From Actinomycetes bacterium (GTDB lineage: Bacteria; Actinomycetota; Acidimicrobiia; Acidimicrobiales; Ilumatobacteraceae), in contig JANXUF010000045.1 of assembly GCA_025356335.1 (NCBI GenBank), forward strand, positions 1-64,000: a stretch of 64,000 nucleotides of DNA. The letters run 5' to 3'. This document shows positions 25,952 through 35,662 of this stretch, piece by piece. The position numbers and the translations under genes are program-made. Every line of letters begins with the position of its first letter. The stretch's first letter is position 1. The notes under the pieces were generated by a model. It saw nothing but the letters and a program-made list of their open reading frames with translations, did no database searches and was not told where the DNA came from.

Positions 25952-26629
25952 TTACACGCTGTTCGGGTCGACGAGTCCTGAACGAAAGGCGATGAGAATG
26001 GCGGCGGCGCGGTCGCGTGCTCCGAGTTTCGTGAAGAGATTGCCGACGTGAGATTTGACGGTGCGTTCGCTGACGTACAGGTGGGCGGCGATCTCCGGAT
26101 TGGTTGCGCCGCGGGCCATCATCTCCAACACCTCGAGCTCGCGGGCGGTCAAGTCCTCGAGCGTCGAGGCGTCGGGACGAACCTGCGTGCGGAGACGGGC
26201 GAGGAGCCGCGGAGTCACGCGTGGGTCGAGCCATGAACCGCCTCCGGCGGTCGTTCGGATCGCGGCGACGAGGTCATCGGCCGGCGTGTCCTTGAGGACG
26301 AATCCTGCAGCGCCGGCTTCGATCGCCCCCCACAGGACATCGTCGTCCTCGAACGTCGTCAGGATCAGCACGGGCGGCGACGTGCTCGGATCGGCGGACC
26401 GTCTTGCAATCAGCCGCCTGGTGGCCTCCAATCCGTCCATGCGCGGCATCCGTACGTCCATCAGCAGCACGTCGATCGGCGTGGTGGTGGCGATCTCCAG
26501 CGCCTGCAGTCCATCTGCCGCCTCGGCGACGACCCGCAGATCGTGCTCGGCTTCGAGGATCATGCGCAGCCCGGCGCGGACGAGCGCTTGGTCGTCGGCG
26601 ATCGCCACTCGAACCTCGGAATCGGTCAT
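25952..26629 (-). CDS. NarL/LuxR-family response regulator
   Basis: A 225-residue regulator. The receiver domain has the acidic pair DD (VAIADDQALV), phospho-acceptor Asp in IDVLLMDVRMPRMDGLEA, Thr in LILTTFEDDD and Lys in GFVLKDTP. The C-terminal LuxR helix-turn-helix is LTARELEVLEMMARGATNPE, then IAAHLYVSERTVKSHVGNLF. Its ATG overlaps the stop of the upstream histidine kinase by four bases, so the two form a two-component operon. The target genes are unknown; the MMPL exporter at 28024 is divergent from the operon and a reasonable candidate. Confidence 0.93.
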   Translation of the reverse strand: MTDSEVRVAIADDQALVRAGLRMILEAEHDLRVVAEAADGLQALEIATTTPIDVLLMDVRMPRMDGLEATRRLIARRSADPSTSPPVLILTTFEDDDVLWGAIEAGAAGFVLKDTPADDLVAAIRTTAGGGSWLDPRVTPRLLARLRTQVRPDASTLEDLTARELEVLEMMARGATNPEIAAHLYVSERTVKSHVGNLFTKLGARDRAAAILIAFRSGLVDPNSV

Positions 26630-27883
26630 CGGGTCGAACGCAGTCCGAGGTTGCGATGCACCGACCTCGGCAGCACGCAGTGGATCTCCCAGCTGCCGTC
26701 CGATGGGCCGATCTCGATCGACCCGCCGACTGCGCCGACACGATCGATCATGCTCGGAACCCCGAGGCCGGCGCGCATGTTCGGGACAATCCCAACGCCT
26801 GTCGTCGGGATGTCGTTGGCGATCAATACCGAGACAGTGCGCTCGTCGATGTCCAGCGTGAGGTCGATCGGCGACCCGGGAGCGTGGCGGTGGGCGTTGG
26901 CCAGGGCCTCCTGCAGCAGGCGCACGAGCGTCAACCCGATCGCCGGCTCGAGCTCGTTCGGATCGCCACGGACGGTCGGATCGATCGTCATCCCAGATCG
27001 TCGGGCCTGTTCGATCGTCGGCACGACATCAGCGCCACACGGCAGTGGGGCGTCCGTCTGCCCACTGGTGCCATCGGACAACAGGCCGATGACCGTCCGG
27101 ACAGAATCGAGGCTTTCCCTGCTGATCGACTCTGCCTGTCGGAGGGCGGCGTCGGCGGCGTCCGGATCGTTGGCCAGTTGCCGGCGGGCACCGGTGATGT
27201 TCAGCAGTACGACCGTCAGGCTGTGGCCGACAATGTCGTGGACCTCACGGGCGATCCGTGTACGAGCATCGGCAACCGCCACCATGCTCAGCTCGTGGCG
27301 AGCGGCGGACAGTTCTGGCCGTGAGACGGCGCTGGCGGTAGAGCAACTCGCCGAGGAAGCATCCCATGAACAGGCCGGTGACCCACATCCCCCAGCCGGA
27401 ACGATGGCCGGGATCGTCGTGCATCCAGCTGTACCGCACCGCAGCAAATGCCCCACCGACGAGGCCGAGCACGCTGTGCCATCGTAGGCCCTGCGCCGAG
27501 GTCCAGCCGATCGTCACCACCGCCAGGAACAGAGCCGGCTGATCGTCGTAGCGCGTGACGACGATCGATACCACTACGAGGTTCGACATGACGACGACCA
27601 ACGCCGGAATCCGCGCGCCGGCGCCGACGAATACCCACGGCACGAGTGCGATGGCGAACAGCACGATGCTGACGGGGTTCGGTGAGTATGTCACGAAGCT
27701 GAGCAGCACGACAGCCAGCGCCGCAACCGGAAGACGATCGCCGTGTTCGATACCCACGACGGACGCACCGACGAGGAATGCAACAGGCTGGATCGGCGCA
27801 CCTCGGATCGTTTGCTCGCCATGGACCGACAGTACCGCTCGTGCCGCGTGTGCGCATCCGCCGGCAGTCGCATCAACGCTCAT
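26626..27883 (-). pseudogene. Sensor histidine kinase, frameshifted
   Basis: Two frames together make a NarX/DesK-type kinase of about 415 residues. The first (start 27883) encodes five or six membrane helices and reads into FMGCFLGELLYRQRRLTA. The second continues ELSAARHELSMVAVADARTR with the phospho-acceptor His in IAREVHDIVGHSLTVVLLN, a DHp/HisKA_3 signature, and an ATPase domain (LLQEALANAHRHAPGSP, GLGVPSMIDRVGAVGGS). At about 27321 one extra base (ACGGCC-A-GAACTG) breaks the frame; removing that A restores a continuous protein. The downstream response regulator is intact, so this may be a sequencing error or a recent mutation. Confidence 0.82.
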
Positions 27884-28023
27884 ACCTGGGTACGAGTTCG
27901 TCCATCGTCGAATCTGCCCGTGGTGCAGTCACGAAGGGATCGCAGCCCGATGTGCGCGAGGTCCGATCGGCGGACGATGGACTGCGTGAGCACCGAGCTC
28001 GCCGCTGATCGAGGGAGTCATCG

Positions 28024-30294
28024 ATGCTGTTCACCAATCTCGGCAGGTTCACGGTCAGGCGGCGACGCCTGGTGCTGTCACTCACCGTCCTCTTCGTCGT
28101 CGTCGCCGGAGTACTCGGCACCGGCGCCTTCGGGAAACTGCAGTCGGGAGGCTTCGACGATCCCGGCGCCGAATCGACGACTGCCCACGAGCTGCTCCAA
28201 ACGCAGTTCCACGGCGGCGATCCGAACGTGGTCCTCCTGCTGCACGCAACTTCCGGCACCGTCGACACGGCATCGGTCGTCGCTGCGGCCGCATCGTTGA
28301 CGTCGGAGTTGTCGGCAGCGGCGGGAGTCTCCCATGTCGTGTCCTACTGGTCGCTGGCCGACGCGCCTGCTCTGCGGAGTACTGATGGCACATCGGCGGT
28401 CATTCTCGCCCGCTTCGACGGTTCCGACGATGGATTCGCCACCCTTGCCGACCGCTTGGGAAACCCCCGTGGGGACGGCTCGGTGACGGTCAAGGTCGGT
28501 GGTAGTGAGGCTGTCGGCAGGGATATCGGGAGCCTGATCGGCAGTGATCTGGCGAAGGCCGAGAGCATCTCCGTTCCGATCACGCTGGCATTGCTCGTCG
28601 TCGTCTTCGGCGGCCTGATCGCAGCAGGTCTCCCCCTGCTCATCGCCCTCATCTCGGTGGCAGGGACGTTCCTCAGTCTGTTCGTGATCGGCTCGATCAC
28701 CGACGTGTCGATCTACTCGATCAACCTGACGACGGCGCTCGGCCTCGGCCTGGCGATCGACTACAGCCTCTTCGTCGTCACCCGCTATCGGGAAGAACTC
28801 GCTGCGGGTATGAATCCGCACGACGCCGTCGTTCGCACCGTCGAGACGGCCGGCCGAACGGTTGCGTTCTCGGCATTCGTCGTTGCTGCGTCACTGCTCG
28901 CGCTGCTCGTCTTCCCGCTGTACTTCCTCCGCTCGTTCGCCTACGCCGGTATCTCGGTCGTGCTCATCGCCGCCGCAGGAGCCGTGGTCGCGCTGCCGGC
29001 GCTGCTTGCCGTACTCGGCACCAAAGTCAACCGCTTCAGCGTCCGGCGTCATGGAAATGCTGTCGGCCAGTCAGTTGACGGTCACGGTTTCTGGCATCGA
29101 CTGGCCAGTGGTGTGATGCGCCGTCCCGTTCCGGTCGCCGTCGGAACCGTCGCCGTGCTGGTCTTCCTCGGCCTGCCGTTCCTCAAGGCGAACTTCGGGT
29201 TGCCGACGAGTTCGGCACTCCCGAAGTCGGCAGAGTCCCGCCAGGTCGCAGACCGGATGGCAACCGGATTCACCTCGAACACGAGCGAGCAGTTCGCCAT
29301 CGTCGCTCCGACCCTCGCTTCGTCAGACACGGCGGCCGTCGAGGCATATGCAACCACCGTTTCCTCGCTCCCGAACGTGGCGTCGGTGACGACGGCGAGC
29401 GGTACCTACGCAGCCGGCAAACAGGTGAACGGGCCGGTGACGTCGAACGCGCAGTACGCCGGCGGAGCAACCGGCGTGTACTTCTCGGTGACGCCTTCGG
29501 TTCGCCAGCGCACGGCTGCCGGTGAGTCGCTCGTGCGTTCGATCCGCGGTCTCCATCCGTCGTTCACCACCGCCGTCGAAGGCTCTGCGGCTCAACTGAT
29601 CGACACCAAGGCGGCGATCGGCGCGCACCTGCCGGCTGCCCTCGGCATCATCGCCGTCGTGACGTTCGTGCTGCTGTTCCTCGTGTTCGGCAGCGTGCTC
29701 GTTCCGCTGAAAGCGATCGTCCTCAACCTGCTGTCACTCACCGCAACGTTCGGGGCGATGGTGTGGATCTTCCAACAGGGCCACGGTGCCGGTGTGCTCG
29801 GCTTCACCCCTGACGGAACGCTCGACACATCAATGCCGATCCTGATGTTCTGTATCGCCTTCGGGCTGTCGATGGACTACGAGGTGTTCCTGCTGTCGCG
29901 CATCAAGGAGGAATACGATCGCACCGGCGACAACACCCACGCGGTGGCGACGGGACTCGAGCGGACCGGTCGCATCGTGACAGCCGCAGCGGCGCTGCTG
30001 GCCGTCACGTTCGCTTCCTTCGGGCTGAGCGGGGTGACGTTCATCAAGATGTTCGGCATCGGCCTGGCGCTCGCAGTCGTGATGGACGCCACGTTGATCC
30101 GTGGTCTGCTCGTGCCGGCGTTCATGCGCCTCGCGGGCGATGCCAACTGGTGGGCGCCGGCTTGGATGAAGCGGATCCACCATCGTTTCGGTATCAGCGA
30201 GCACGGCACACCGTCCGATGTCCACACCACACGAGCGTTCGGCATCGAGCGCGGTCCCCGACGTGAGCGGGAACTGACCGACGCCGACCGTTGA
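28024..30294 (+). CDS. MMPL/RND-family transporter (second copy)
   Basis: A 756-residue MmpL-type exporter with the two-repeat, twelve-helix plan. Proton-relay motifs are GLAIDYSLFVVTRYREEL and GLSMDYEVFLLSRIKEEYD. The N terminus (MLFTNLGRFTVRRRRLVLSL) and the C-terminal NWWAPAWMKRIHH resemble the copy at 14910-17288, but the two differ substantially in the periplasmic loops. It is divergent from the two-component operon 140 bp away and ends exactly where the convergent flavin monooxygenase stop begins (30294/30295). No dedicated repressor is adjacent, so the two-component system may control it (inference). Confidence 0.92.
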   Translation: MLFTNLGRFTVRRRRLVLSLTVLFVVVAGVLGTGAFGKLQSGGFDDPGAESTTAHELLQTQFHGGDPNVVLLLHATSGTVDTASVVAAAASLTSELSAAAGVSHVVSYWSLADAPALRSTDGTSAVILARFDGSDDGFATLADRLGNPRGDGSVTVKVGGSEAVGRDIGSLIGSDLAKAESISVPITLALLVVVFGGLIAAGLPLLIALISVAGTFLSLFVIGSITDVSIYSINLTTALGLGLAIDYSLFVVTRYREELAAGMNPHDAVVRTVETAGRTVAFSAFVVAASLLALLVFPLYFLRSFAYAGISVVLIAAAGAVVALPALLAVLGTKVNRFSVRRHGNAVGQSVDGHGFWHRLASGVMRRPVPVAVGTVAVLVFLGLPFLKANFGLPTSSALPKSAESRQVADRMATGFTSNTSEQFAIVAPTLASSDTAAVEAYATTVSSLPNVASVTTASGTYAAGKQVNGPVTSNAQYAGGATGVYFSVTPSVRQRTAAGESLVRSIRGLHPSFTTAVEGSAAQLIDTKAAIGAHLPAALGIIAVVTFVLLFLVFGSVLVPLKAIVLNLLSLTATFGAMVWIFQQGHGAGVLGFTPDGTLDTSMPILMFCIAFGLSMDYEVFLLSRIKEEYDRTGDNTHAVATGLERTGRIVTAAAALLAVTFASFGLSGVTFIKMFGIGLALAVVMDATLIRGLLVPAFMRLAGDANWWAPAWMKRIHHRFGISEHGTPSDVHTTRAFGIERGPRRERELTDADR

Positions 30295-31233
30295 TCAGCT
30301 GCCGGTGAGCGCTTGCACGATCGGGGCGAACTCGTGAGCCTTGGGACCCTGTACGACGATGTACGAGTAACCCCATCGCTCACGACGCTCGTGCAGTCGC
30401 TCGGCGATCTCGGCGGGGGAACCGACGAGGATGATCGGCGAGGCGAGGACTTCCGCTGCGCCGACGCCGAACCGTTGCGTCATCGTCTCGGCGACGCCGG
30501 TTGCGTCGTTCGTGACCTCGGCGACGGAGATCCAGGCATTGAACTCGAGAGAGTCGAAGCGCTCACCTGCAGCCTCCCTCACCCACTGGAACTTCTCGTC
30601 GATGCGCTCGGCGAGGCTGTCGCGGGCGGCAGCCGATCGGGGCAGACCGTCCTTGAGCGACGGATTGACGCCGACGATGTCCGCCACCGCGGCGGCAAAG
30701 CCGAGGATCCGTTTACCGCCACCGGCGACGAGGATCGGTGGACCGCCAGGGTGGAACGGTTTCGGCGTCCCGTCGAGTCGATGGATCCGATAGTGCTCGC
30801 CGTTGAACGTCACCTGGTCATCGCCGAACAGGCGCCGTAACAGCGTCGTGTGCTCGATCATCCTGCTGACACGGACGGGCGCCGGATCCATGTCGATGCC
30901 CGAGCGTTCGTAGTCGAGTGGGTTGTAGCCGGCACCGAGGCCGACCTCGAGCCTGCCCTCCGAGAGCAGGTCGATCGATGCGAGCTCACGTGCGAGCACT
31001 GCCGGATGCCGGAAATCGCATGCCAACACGAGCGACCCGACATGCAACGTCGTGGTCGCCGAGGCCGCTGCGGTCATCGCCGTCAACGGCCCGTAGCCCT
31101 GATGGAAGTGGTCAGGGACGAACAACGTGGAGTAGCCGAGTGCTTCGACGTCGCGTGCGGAATCCGCCCAGGACAATCCGTCGAACGGTCCCTGCATCTC
31201 GACACCGAACCGGAAATGGCGAGGATGGATCAC
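30295..31233 (-). CDS. F420-type luciferase-like oxidoreductase
   Basis: A 312-residue luciferase-family protein. The GTG start at 31233 gives MIHPRHFRFGVEMQGPFDG and forms a GTGA overlap with the TetR stop, which decides the start. It has the motifs WADSARDVEALGYSTLFVPD, LHVGSLVLACDFRHPAVLAR and LLSEGRLEVGLGAGYN of the F420-dependent group (TIGR03621-like). Such enzymes transfer hydride from reduced F420 to diverse substrates. Coupling to a TetR regulator suggests ligand-induced expression. Convergent and abutting with the MMPL gene. Confidence 0.85.
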   Translation of the reverse strand: MIHPRHFRFGVEMQGPFDGLSWADSARDVEALGYSTLFVPDHFHQGYGPLTAMTAAASATTTLHVGSLVLACDFRHPAVLARELASIDLLSEGRLEVGLGAGYNPLDYERSGIDMDPAPVRVSRMIEHTTLLRRLFGDDQVTFNGEHYRIHRLDGTPKPFHPGGPPILVAGGGKRILGFAAAVADIVGVNPSLKDGLPRSAAARDSLAERIDEKFQWVREAAGERFDSLEFNAWISVAEVTNDATGVAETMTQRFGVGAAEVLASPIILVGSPAEIAERLHERRERWGYSYIVVQGPKAHEFAPIVQALTGS

Positions 31234-31895
31234 GTCGAACTGCGAACGCGTGGTCGAGTGCCCGCAGGACGCGTGGACCGCTTCCGGCTGCTCGCCTTTG
31301 ACTGCAGTGGCTGTACCGACTGCAGCGGAAGATCGAGCGGCGAGCCGAACATCCGATGGAGGATCTCGACGCACGCCTGATGTGCGTCGATCGAGTCGTT
31401 GCTCCAAGCGATGAGACAGGCGCGTACGACGCCGAGTATCGCGTTCGCTGTTGCATTGGCACGAACGCCGGCTTCGACACTGTCACCCCAACTGGCGATG
31501 AGGAAGTCGGCGACGGCGATTTCGTAGTCACGGTCGGTGCGCGCGTCCTCATCCCGTAGCGCTTCGACGTTGGCAAGCAACTGGTACCGGGTACGGCGCA
31601 TCGGCGAGTCGTCGAGATCGCTGAGGATCAAATCAGTGATATGCCGCAAGGGATTGACGAAACATGAGCCGTCCCCCAGTCGTTCGACGAAGATGGCAAC
31701 GCGTTCTTCATGATCAGGAAACGCAGCAGCCGCCTTCGTCGGAAAATGGAGGAAGAAGGTTCGTGCGCTGACCCCTGCGGCTGCGGCGATCTCCTCGACG
31801 GTCGTCTCGTCGAAGCCCTGATCACGGAACATACGGATGGCGTGTTCAGCGAGTGTCCTGCGAGTTTCCAACCGTTGCATATTGCGTTGGTTCAC
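31230..31895 (-). CDS. TetR-family regulator
   Basis: A 221-residue TetR regulator. The helix-turn-helix reads AIRMFRDQGFDETTVEEIAA, then GVSARTFFLHFPTKAAA. The C-terminal domain is helical with a basic tail (KASSRKRSTRPAGTRPRVR). It forms an operon with the downstream F420-type oxidoreductase through a GTGA overlap. It is divergent from the ABC/FGGY/lyase operon that begins about 130 bp away, so it may regulate that operon, its own, or both from the shared intergenic region. Confidence 0.9.
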   Translation of the reverse strand: MNQRNMQRLETRRTLAEHAIRMFRDQGFDETTVEEIAAAAGVSARTFFLHFPTKAAAAFPDHEERVAIFVERLGDGSCFVNPLRHITDLILSDLDDSPMRRTRYQLLANVEALRDEDARTDRDYEIAVADFLIASWGDSVEAGVRANATANAILGVVRACLIAWSNDSIDAHQACVEILHRMFGSPLDLPLQSVQPLQSKASSRKRSTRPAGTRPRVRSST

Positions 31896-32011
31896 GGTGA
31901 CCGCCCTTTCGCTGCGCCGTCACGGGGAATTCACACCGTACATCTTGACGGCCATCACATCACAGTGTTAACTGCAGTCACTGTATCGACATCGCGTCGA
32001 TGTTCTGATCT

Positions 32012-32019
32012 GGGGAGGT
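32012..32019 (+). promoter_or_regulatory. Strong ribosome-binding site deciding a GTG start
   Basis: GGGGAGGT lies five bases before GTG 32025. It supports that codon, rather than the later in-frame ATG six codons inside, as the start of the binding-protein gene. Confidence 0.75.
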
Positions 32020-32024
32020 CGACG

Positions 32025-33749
32025 GTGAGCTACGTTCCGATGGATTCACGAAGGCATGTGCGGCGCAGCGGATTGTTGTCGCTCGCGCTCGCCGGCTCGC
32101 TGATGTTCGCCGCCTGCGGGAGCAGCAGCAAGTCGGGCGGAACGACAACACCGACGGGCTCGACAGTGGCGAGCGGGGCAACTGCCGCCGCAAGCGCAGC
32201 CGCCGGGGCGACCACCGCCGGCAGTACTGCGACGGGTGCAACGACCGGTGCTGGAGCGGCCAACAGCGACAAGGCGCTCGTCATCGCCCGCGGGATGGAC
32301 GTCAACTCGCTCGACCCGTCGCGGTCCTACTGCGACACGTGCCAGATCTTCATGACGGCGGTCTACGAGACGCTGATCGGCCTCGACGCATCGGACAACA
32401 AGACGCTCGTGCCACGGCTCGCCACGAAGTGGGAGAGCAACGCAACGCAGACCGAATTCACCTTCACGCTCGATCCGAAGGCGAAATTCGCCGACGGGAC
32501 GGCGGTCACCAGCGCCGATGTCAAGTTCTCGTGGGAACGCCTGAAGGCATTGAAGGCGGCGTCGTCGTACCTCGTGTCGACGATCAGCACGATCGACACG
32601 CCGGACCCGGAGACCGTCAAGGTGACGCTCAGCGCACCGAACTCTGCGTTCCTCGCGCAGGTCAACGCCAGCTACCTCGGCATCATCAACAGCAAACTGG
32701 CGACGGCCAACGGAGCGACGCTCGACCCGGCCACGGACAAGGCAGAGACCTGGTTCCTCTCGAATTCGGCAGGCAGCGGACCGTTCACGCTCGAGTCGTA
32801 CACCTCCGGGAGCGAATTGCGCTTCAAGCGCAACGACGCCTACTGGGGCACGAAGGCGCACTTCCCGGAAGTGATCATGAAAGAGACACCTCAGGCCGTC
32901 ACGCAGCGCCAGCAGTTGGAGCAGGGTGCCGTCGACATCGCCATGCAGATCTCCTCCGACGTCGCCAAGGGCATGGCCGGTGCTGACATCAACGTCAAGC
33001 AGGTCAAGAGCTTCAACTACGTGTACCTGGCGCTGAGTCAGGGTGCCAAGGGCGGCGAGGCGCTGACCCCCGATGTCCGCCAAGCGATTCGTCTGGCGCT
33101 CGACTATGCAGGCCTCGTCGACGTCACCGTCGGCGGCGCCGGCCAGATGCAGGCATCGCCGATTCCCAACGGCTTTCTCGGGACCGACGGGCTCGCCGCC
33201 CCGAAGCAGGACCTTGCAGCTGCCAAGGCGTTGCTCGCCAAGGCCGGAGTCACCAGCCTGACGCTCGACGCCACCTTCCCGTCGCTGAACGTCTACGGCG
33301 TCGACTTCAGCACAGCGATGCAAAAAGTGCAGACAGACCTCAAGGCGGTCGGGATCAACCTCACGCTGAACCCGGTCGAGATCTCCGTCTGGGCCGACAA
33401 GATCGGTAAGGACGGCATCCCGGTGACGATGCTCTACTTCGCTCCGGACCACACCGACTCGAGCCAGTACGTGCAGTACTTCGGACTGGTCAAGGACTCG
33501 CAGTGGCTCACATGGACGAAGGGCACCGACGAAGCGGCAGAGGACACGCTGCTCGCTCAGGCCTTCGCCGCCCCGGACTCGACGTCTCGTGCTGCGGTCT
33601 ACAACAAGCTGGCGACCGACATGATCAATGATCAGGTCATCATCCCGGTCGTCAACCCCGACCTCTTCCTGGCGAGCCGGTCGAACATCAAGGGAATGGC
33701 CTACAGCGCCTGCTGCAACCTCGTCCTCGCCGACCTCAGCAGAGGGTGA
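32025..33749 (+). CDS. Family-5 ABC substrate-binding lipoprotein
   Basis: A 574-residue extracellular solute-binding protein of the DppA/OppA family. The signal peptide ends in a lipobox Cys (LAGSLMFAACGSSSKSG), followed by a Thr/Ala/Gly linker to about residue 78. The mature fold starts KALVIARGMDVNSLDPSRSY and shows LATKWESNATQTEFTFTLDP, KFADGTAVTSADVKFSWERL and NDAYWGTKAHFPEVIMKETP. The family binds peptides, but also opines, sugars and heme. The first gene of a seven-gene operon ending in an FGGY kinase and a lyase-like PLP enzyme, so its ligand is probably a catabolic substrate rather than a generic peptide. Confidence 0.92.
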   Translation: MSYVPMDSRRHVRRSGLLSLALAGSLMFAACGSSSKSGGTTTPTGSTVASGATAAASAAAGATTAGSTATGATTGAGAANSDKALVIARGMDVNSLDPSRSYCDTCQIFMTAVYETLIGLDASDNKTLVPRLATKWESNATQTEFTFTLDPKAKFADGTAVTSADVKFSWERLKALKAASSYLVSTISTIDTPDPETVKVTLSAPNSAFLAQVNASYLGIINSKLATANGATLDPATDKAETWFLSNSAGSGPFTLESYTSGSELRFKRNDAYWGTKAHFPEVIMKETPQAVTQRQQLEQGAVDIAMQISSDVAKGMAGADINVKQVKSFNYVYLALSQGAKGGEALTPDVRQAIRLALDYAGLVDVTVGGAGQMQASPIPNGFLGTDGLAAPKQDLAAAKALLAKAGVTSLTLDATFPSLNVYGVDFSTAMQKVQTDLKAVGINLTLNPVEISVWADKIGKDGIPVTMLYFAPDHTDSSQYVQYFGLVKDSQWLTWTKGTDEAAEDTLLAQAFAAPDSTSRAAVYNKLATDMINDQVIIPVVNPDLFLASRSNIKGMAYSACCNLVLADLSRG

Positions 33750-33797
33750 CGGAGCACTGAGGCACGTGAAGCCGAGGCAGATGCAGCCGAGGCACCG

Positions 33798-34811
33798 GTG
33801 AAGCGGTACCTGGCGATTCGTGTGGCGGTGATGCCGCTGCTGTTGTTCGGCATCGCCTCGATCGTCTTCGTCGTCTCACGGTTGACGCCGGCGGACCCGC
33901 TGGTGTCGATCGTCGGCGAGCGCAACCTCACGAACCCGCAGATCGTTGCGGCTGCCAGAGCACGGTGGGGGCTCAACGACAGCGTTCCGGTGCAGTACGC
34001 GAAATACATGAAGAACCTCGTGAAGGGCGACCTCGGGACCTCGTTCACCACACGTCGGCCAGTGTTGCACGACCTGCTCGACCGCCTGCCTGCAACCCTC
34101 GAATTGACGTTCGTGGCGCTGCTGATCGGGGTCGTGTTCGGGGTCGGCCTCGGCGTGCTCGCCGCCAGGAACCGCAACAGACTCATCGATCACGTCGCCA
34201 GGTTCGTCGCCCTGATCGGATCGTCGCTGCCGGCGTTCTGGGCAGGTCTGCTGGTGCTCTACATCTTCTACGCACGGCTCGGCTGGCTGCCTGGCCCCGG
34301 CAGGATCGACCCGCGGTCGGTCGCCCCAGGACACATCACCGGTTTCTACACGGTCGACTCGTTGCTGCACGGAGACTGGTCGATGTTCGTGCAGTCGGTC
34401 AAACACCTCATACTCCCGGCGAGCGTGCTCGGGTGGGGCGTCGTCGGCATCGTCACCAGACTGGTCAGGGCGAGCCTGCTCGACGAGTTCTCGATGGAGT
34501 ACGTGCGTGTCGCCAGGGCGATGGGCCTGCGCGAGCGGACCGTCGTCAACACCCATGCGCTGCGCAACGCACTGCTGCCGACGATCACCATCGTCGGATT
34601 CCTCTTCGCCTTCCTGCTGACCGGCGCCGTGCTGACCGAGACCGTCTTCTCGTGGCCCGGGGTCGGCAGTTACGCCGTCGAAGCATCCCGCAAGCTCGAC
34701 TACCCGGCGATCATCGGTGTCACCATCCTCGGCGGTTTCGCCTTCCTGATCACCAACCTGATCACCGACATCGCTTACGCCGTCGCCGACCCGCGGATCA
34801 GGTTGTCGTGA
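33798..34811 (+). CDS. ABC permease, DppB type
   Basis: A 337-residue permease with six helices, starting at GTG 33798 (MKRYLAIRVAVMPLLLFGIA). The DppB/OppB marks are FVVSRLTPADPLVSIVGER and a large periplasmic region before helix 2. The EAA coupling loop reads EYVRVARAMGLRERTVVNTH. It ends with VADPRIRLS, and its stop overlaps the next permease start (GTGA). It forms the membrane channel with the DppC-type partner. Confidence 0.93.
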   Translation: MKRYLAIRVAVMPLLLFGIASIVFVVSRLTPADPLVSIVGERNLTNPQIVAAARARWGLNDSVPVQYAKYMKNLVKGDLGTSFTTRRPVLHDLLDRLPATLELTFVALLIGVVFGVGLGVLAARNRNRLIDHVARFVALIGSSLPAFWAGLLVLYIFYARLGWLPGPGRIDPRSVAPGHITGFYTVDSLLHGDWSMFVQSVKHLILPASVLGWGVVGIVTRLVRASLLDEFSMEYVRVARAMGLRERTVVNTHALRNALLPTITIVGFLFAFLLTGAVLTETVFSWPGVGSYAVEASRKLDYPAIIGVTILGGFAFLITNLITDIAYAVADPRIRLS

Positions 34812-35662
34812 CGGCGATCGCCGTTCCGGCCGCCAGGATCCGCCGTCGGCGGCCCGCATGGCTGCGCGGCCCTTCACTGATCGGGCTCATCTCGCTGGGC
34901 GTGTGGGCGTTGGTGGCAGTGACGATTCCGCTGTGGACGCCGAACGATCCACTCGCACCGGTCGCCGGCAGGCTCCTCGGGCCGAGCGTGAAGCACTGGA
35001 TGGGTACCGACGCGCTCGGTCGTGACGTGCTCACGAGAACGTTGTGGGGAGCGCGGATTTCGATTCCCGTCGCCGTCACCGTCATCATCTCGGCGGTCCT
35101 CATCGGGACGATCATCGGGGCAGCCGCAGGATTCCTCGGCGGCTGGGTCGACGCCGTGCTGATGCGCCTGGTCGACATCACGATGGCCTTTCCGCCGATC
35201 CTGCTGGCGATGGCGATCACTGCCTCGCTCGGGCCCGGCATCCGCAATGCGCTGATCGCCATGGTGCTCGTGTGGTGGCCGATCTACGCGCGGTTGCTCA
35301 GAGCGCAGGTCGTCGCCGTCCGTCAGCGCGAGTACATCGACTCTGCGGTCGCCATCGGTGCCTCGCGGTGGCTGATCCTGCGGCGATACGTCCTGCCGAT
35401 GTCGTATACGCCGGTGCTCGTCAACGCGACGATGGATTTCGGCCAGGTCGTCCTGCTGACGGCGTCGCTGAGTTTCATCGGCCTCGGCGCCAGGCCGCCG
35501 TCGCCGGAATGGGGGGCGATGATCACCGAGGGGGCGACGAACTTCTACCAGTGGTGGATCGCCGCATCCCCCGGAATCGCCATCCTGCTCGTCGTACTGG
35601 CGTGCAACTTCGTCGGCGACGCGTTGCGTGATTCGTTCGATGTCAAGGAGGTCACACGATGA
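34808..35662 (+). CDS. ABC permease, DppC type
   Basis: A 284-residue permease starting at a GTG that overlaps the dppB-like stop by four bases. It has the DppC/OppC hallmark HWMGTDALGRDVLTRTLWGA, the EAA loop REYIDSAVAIGASRWLILRR and the final [12 protein letters not shown]. About six helices are visible. It overlaps the next ATPase gene by ATGA. It partners the DppB-type subunit in the importer. Confidence 0.93.
   Translation: MTAIAVPAARIRRRRPAWLRGPSLIGLISLGVWALVAVTIPLWTPNDPLAPVAGRLLGPSVKHWMGTDALGRDVLTRTLWGARISIPVAVTVIISAVLIGTIIGAAAGFLGGWVDAVLMRLVDITMAFPPILLAMAITASLGPGIRNALIAMVLVWWPIYARLLRAQVVAVRQREYIDSAVAIGASRWLILRRYVLPMSYTPVLVNATMDFGQVVLLTASLSFIGLGARPPSPEWGAMITEGATNFYQWWIAASPGIAILLVVLACNFVGDALRDSFDVKEVTR

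Noticed and set aside
32046-33452. A long minus-strand open frame antisense to the binding-protein gene
   Set aside because: Rich in Arg, Asp and Glu without hydrophobic order or motif, and the plus-strand gene is certain.
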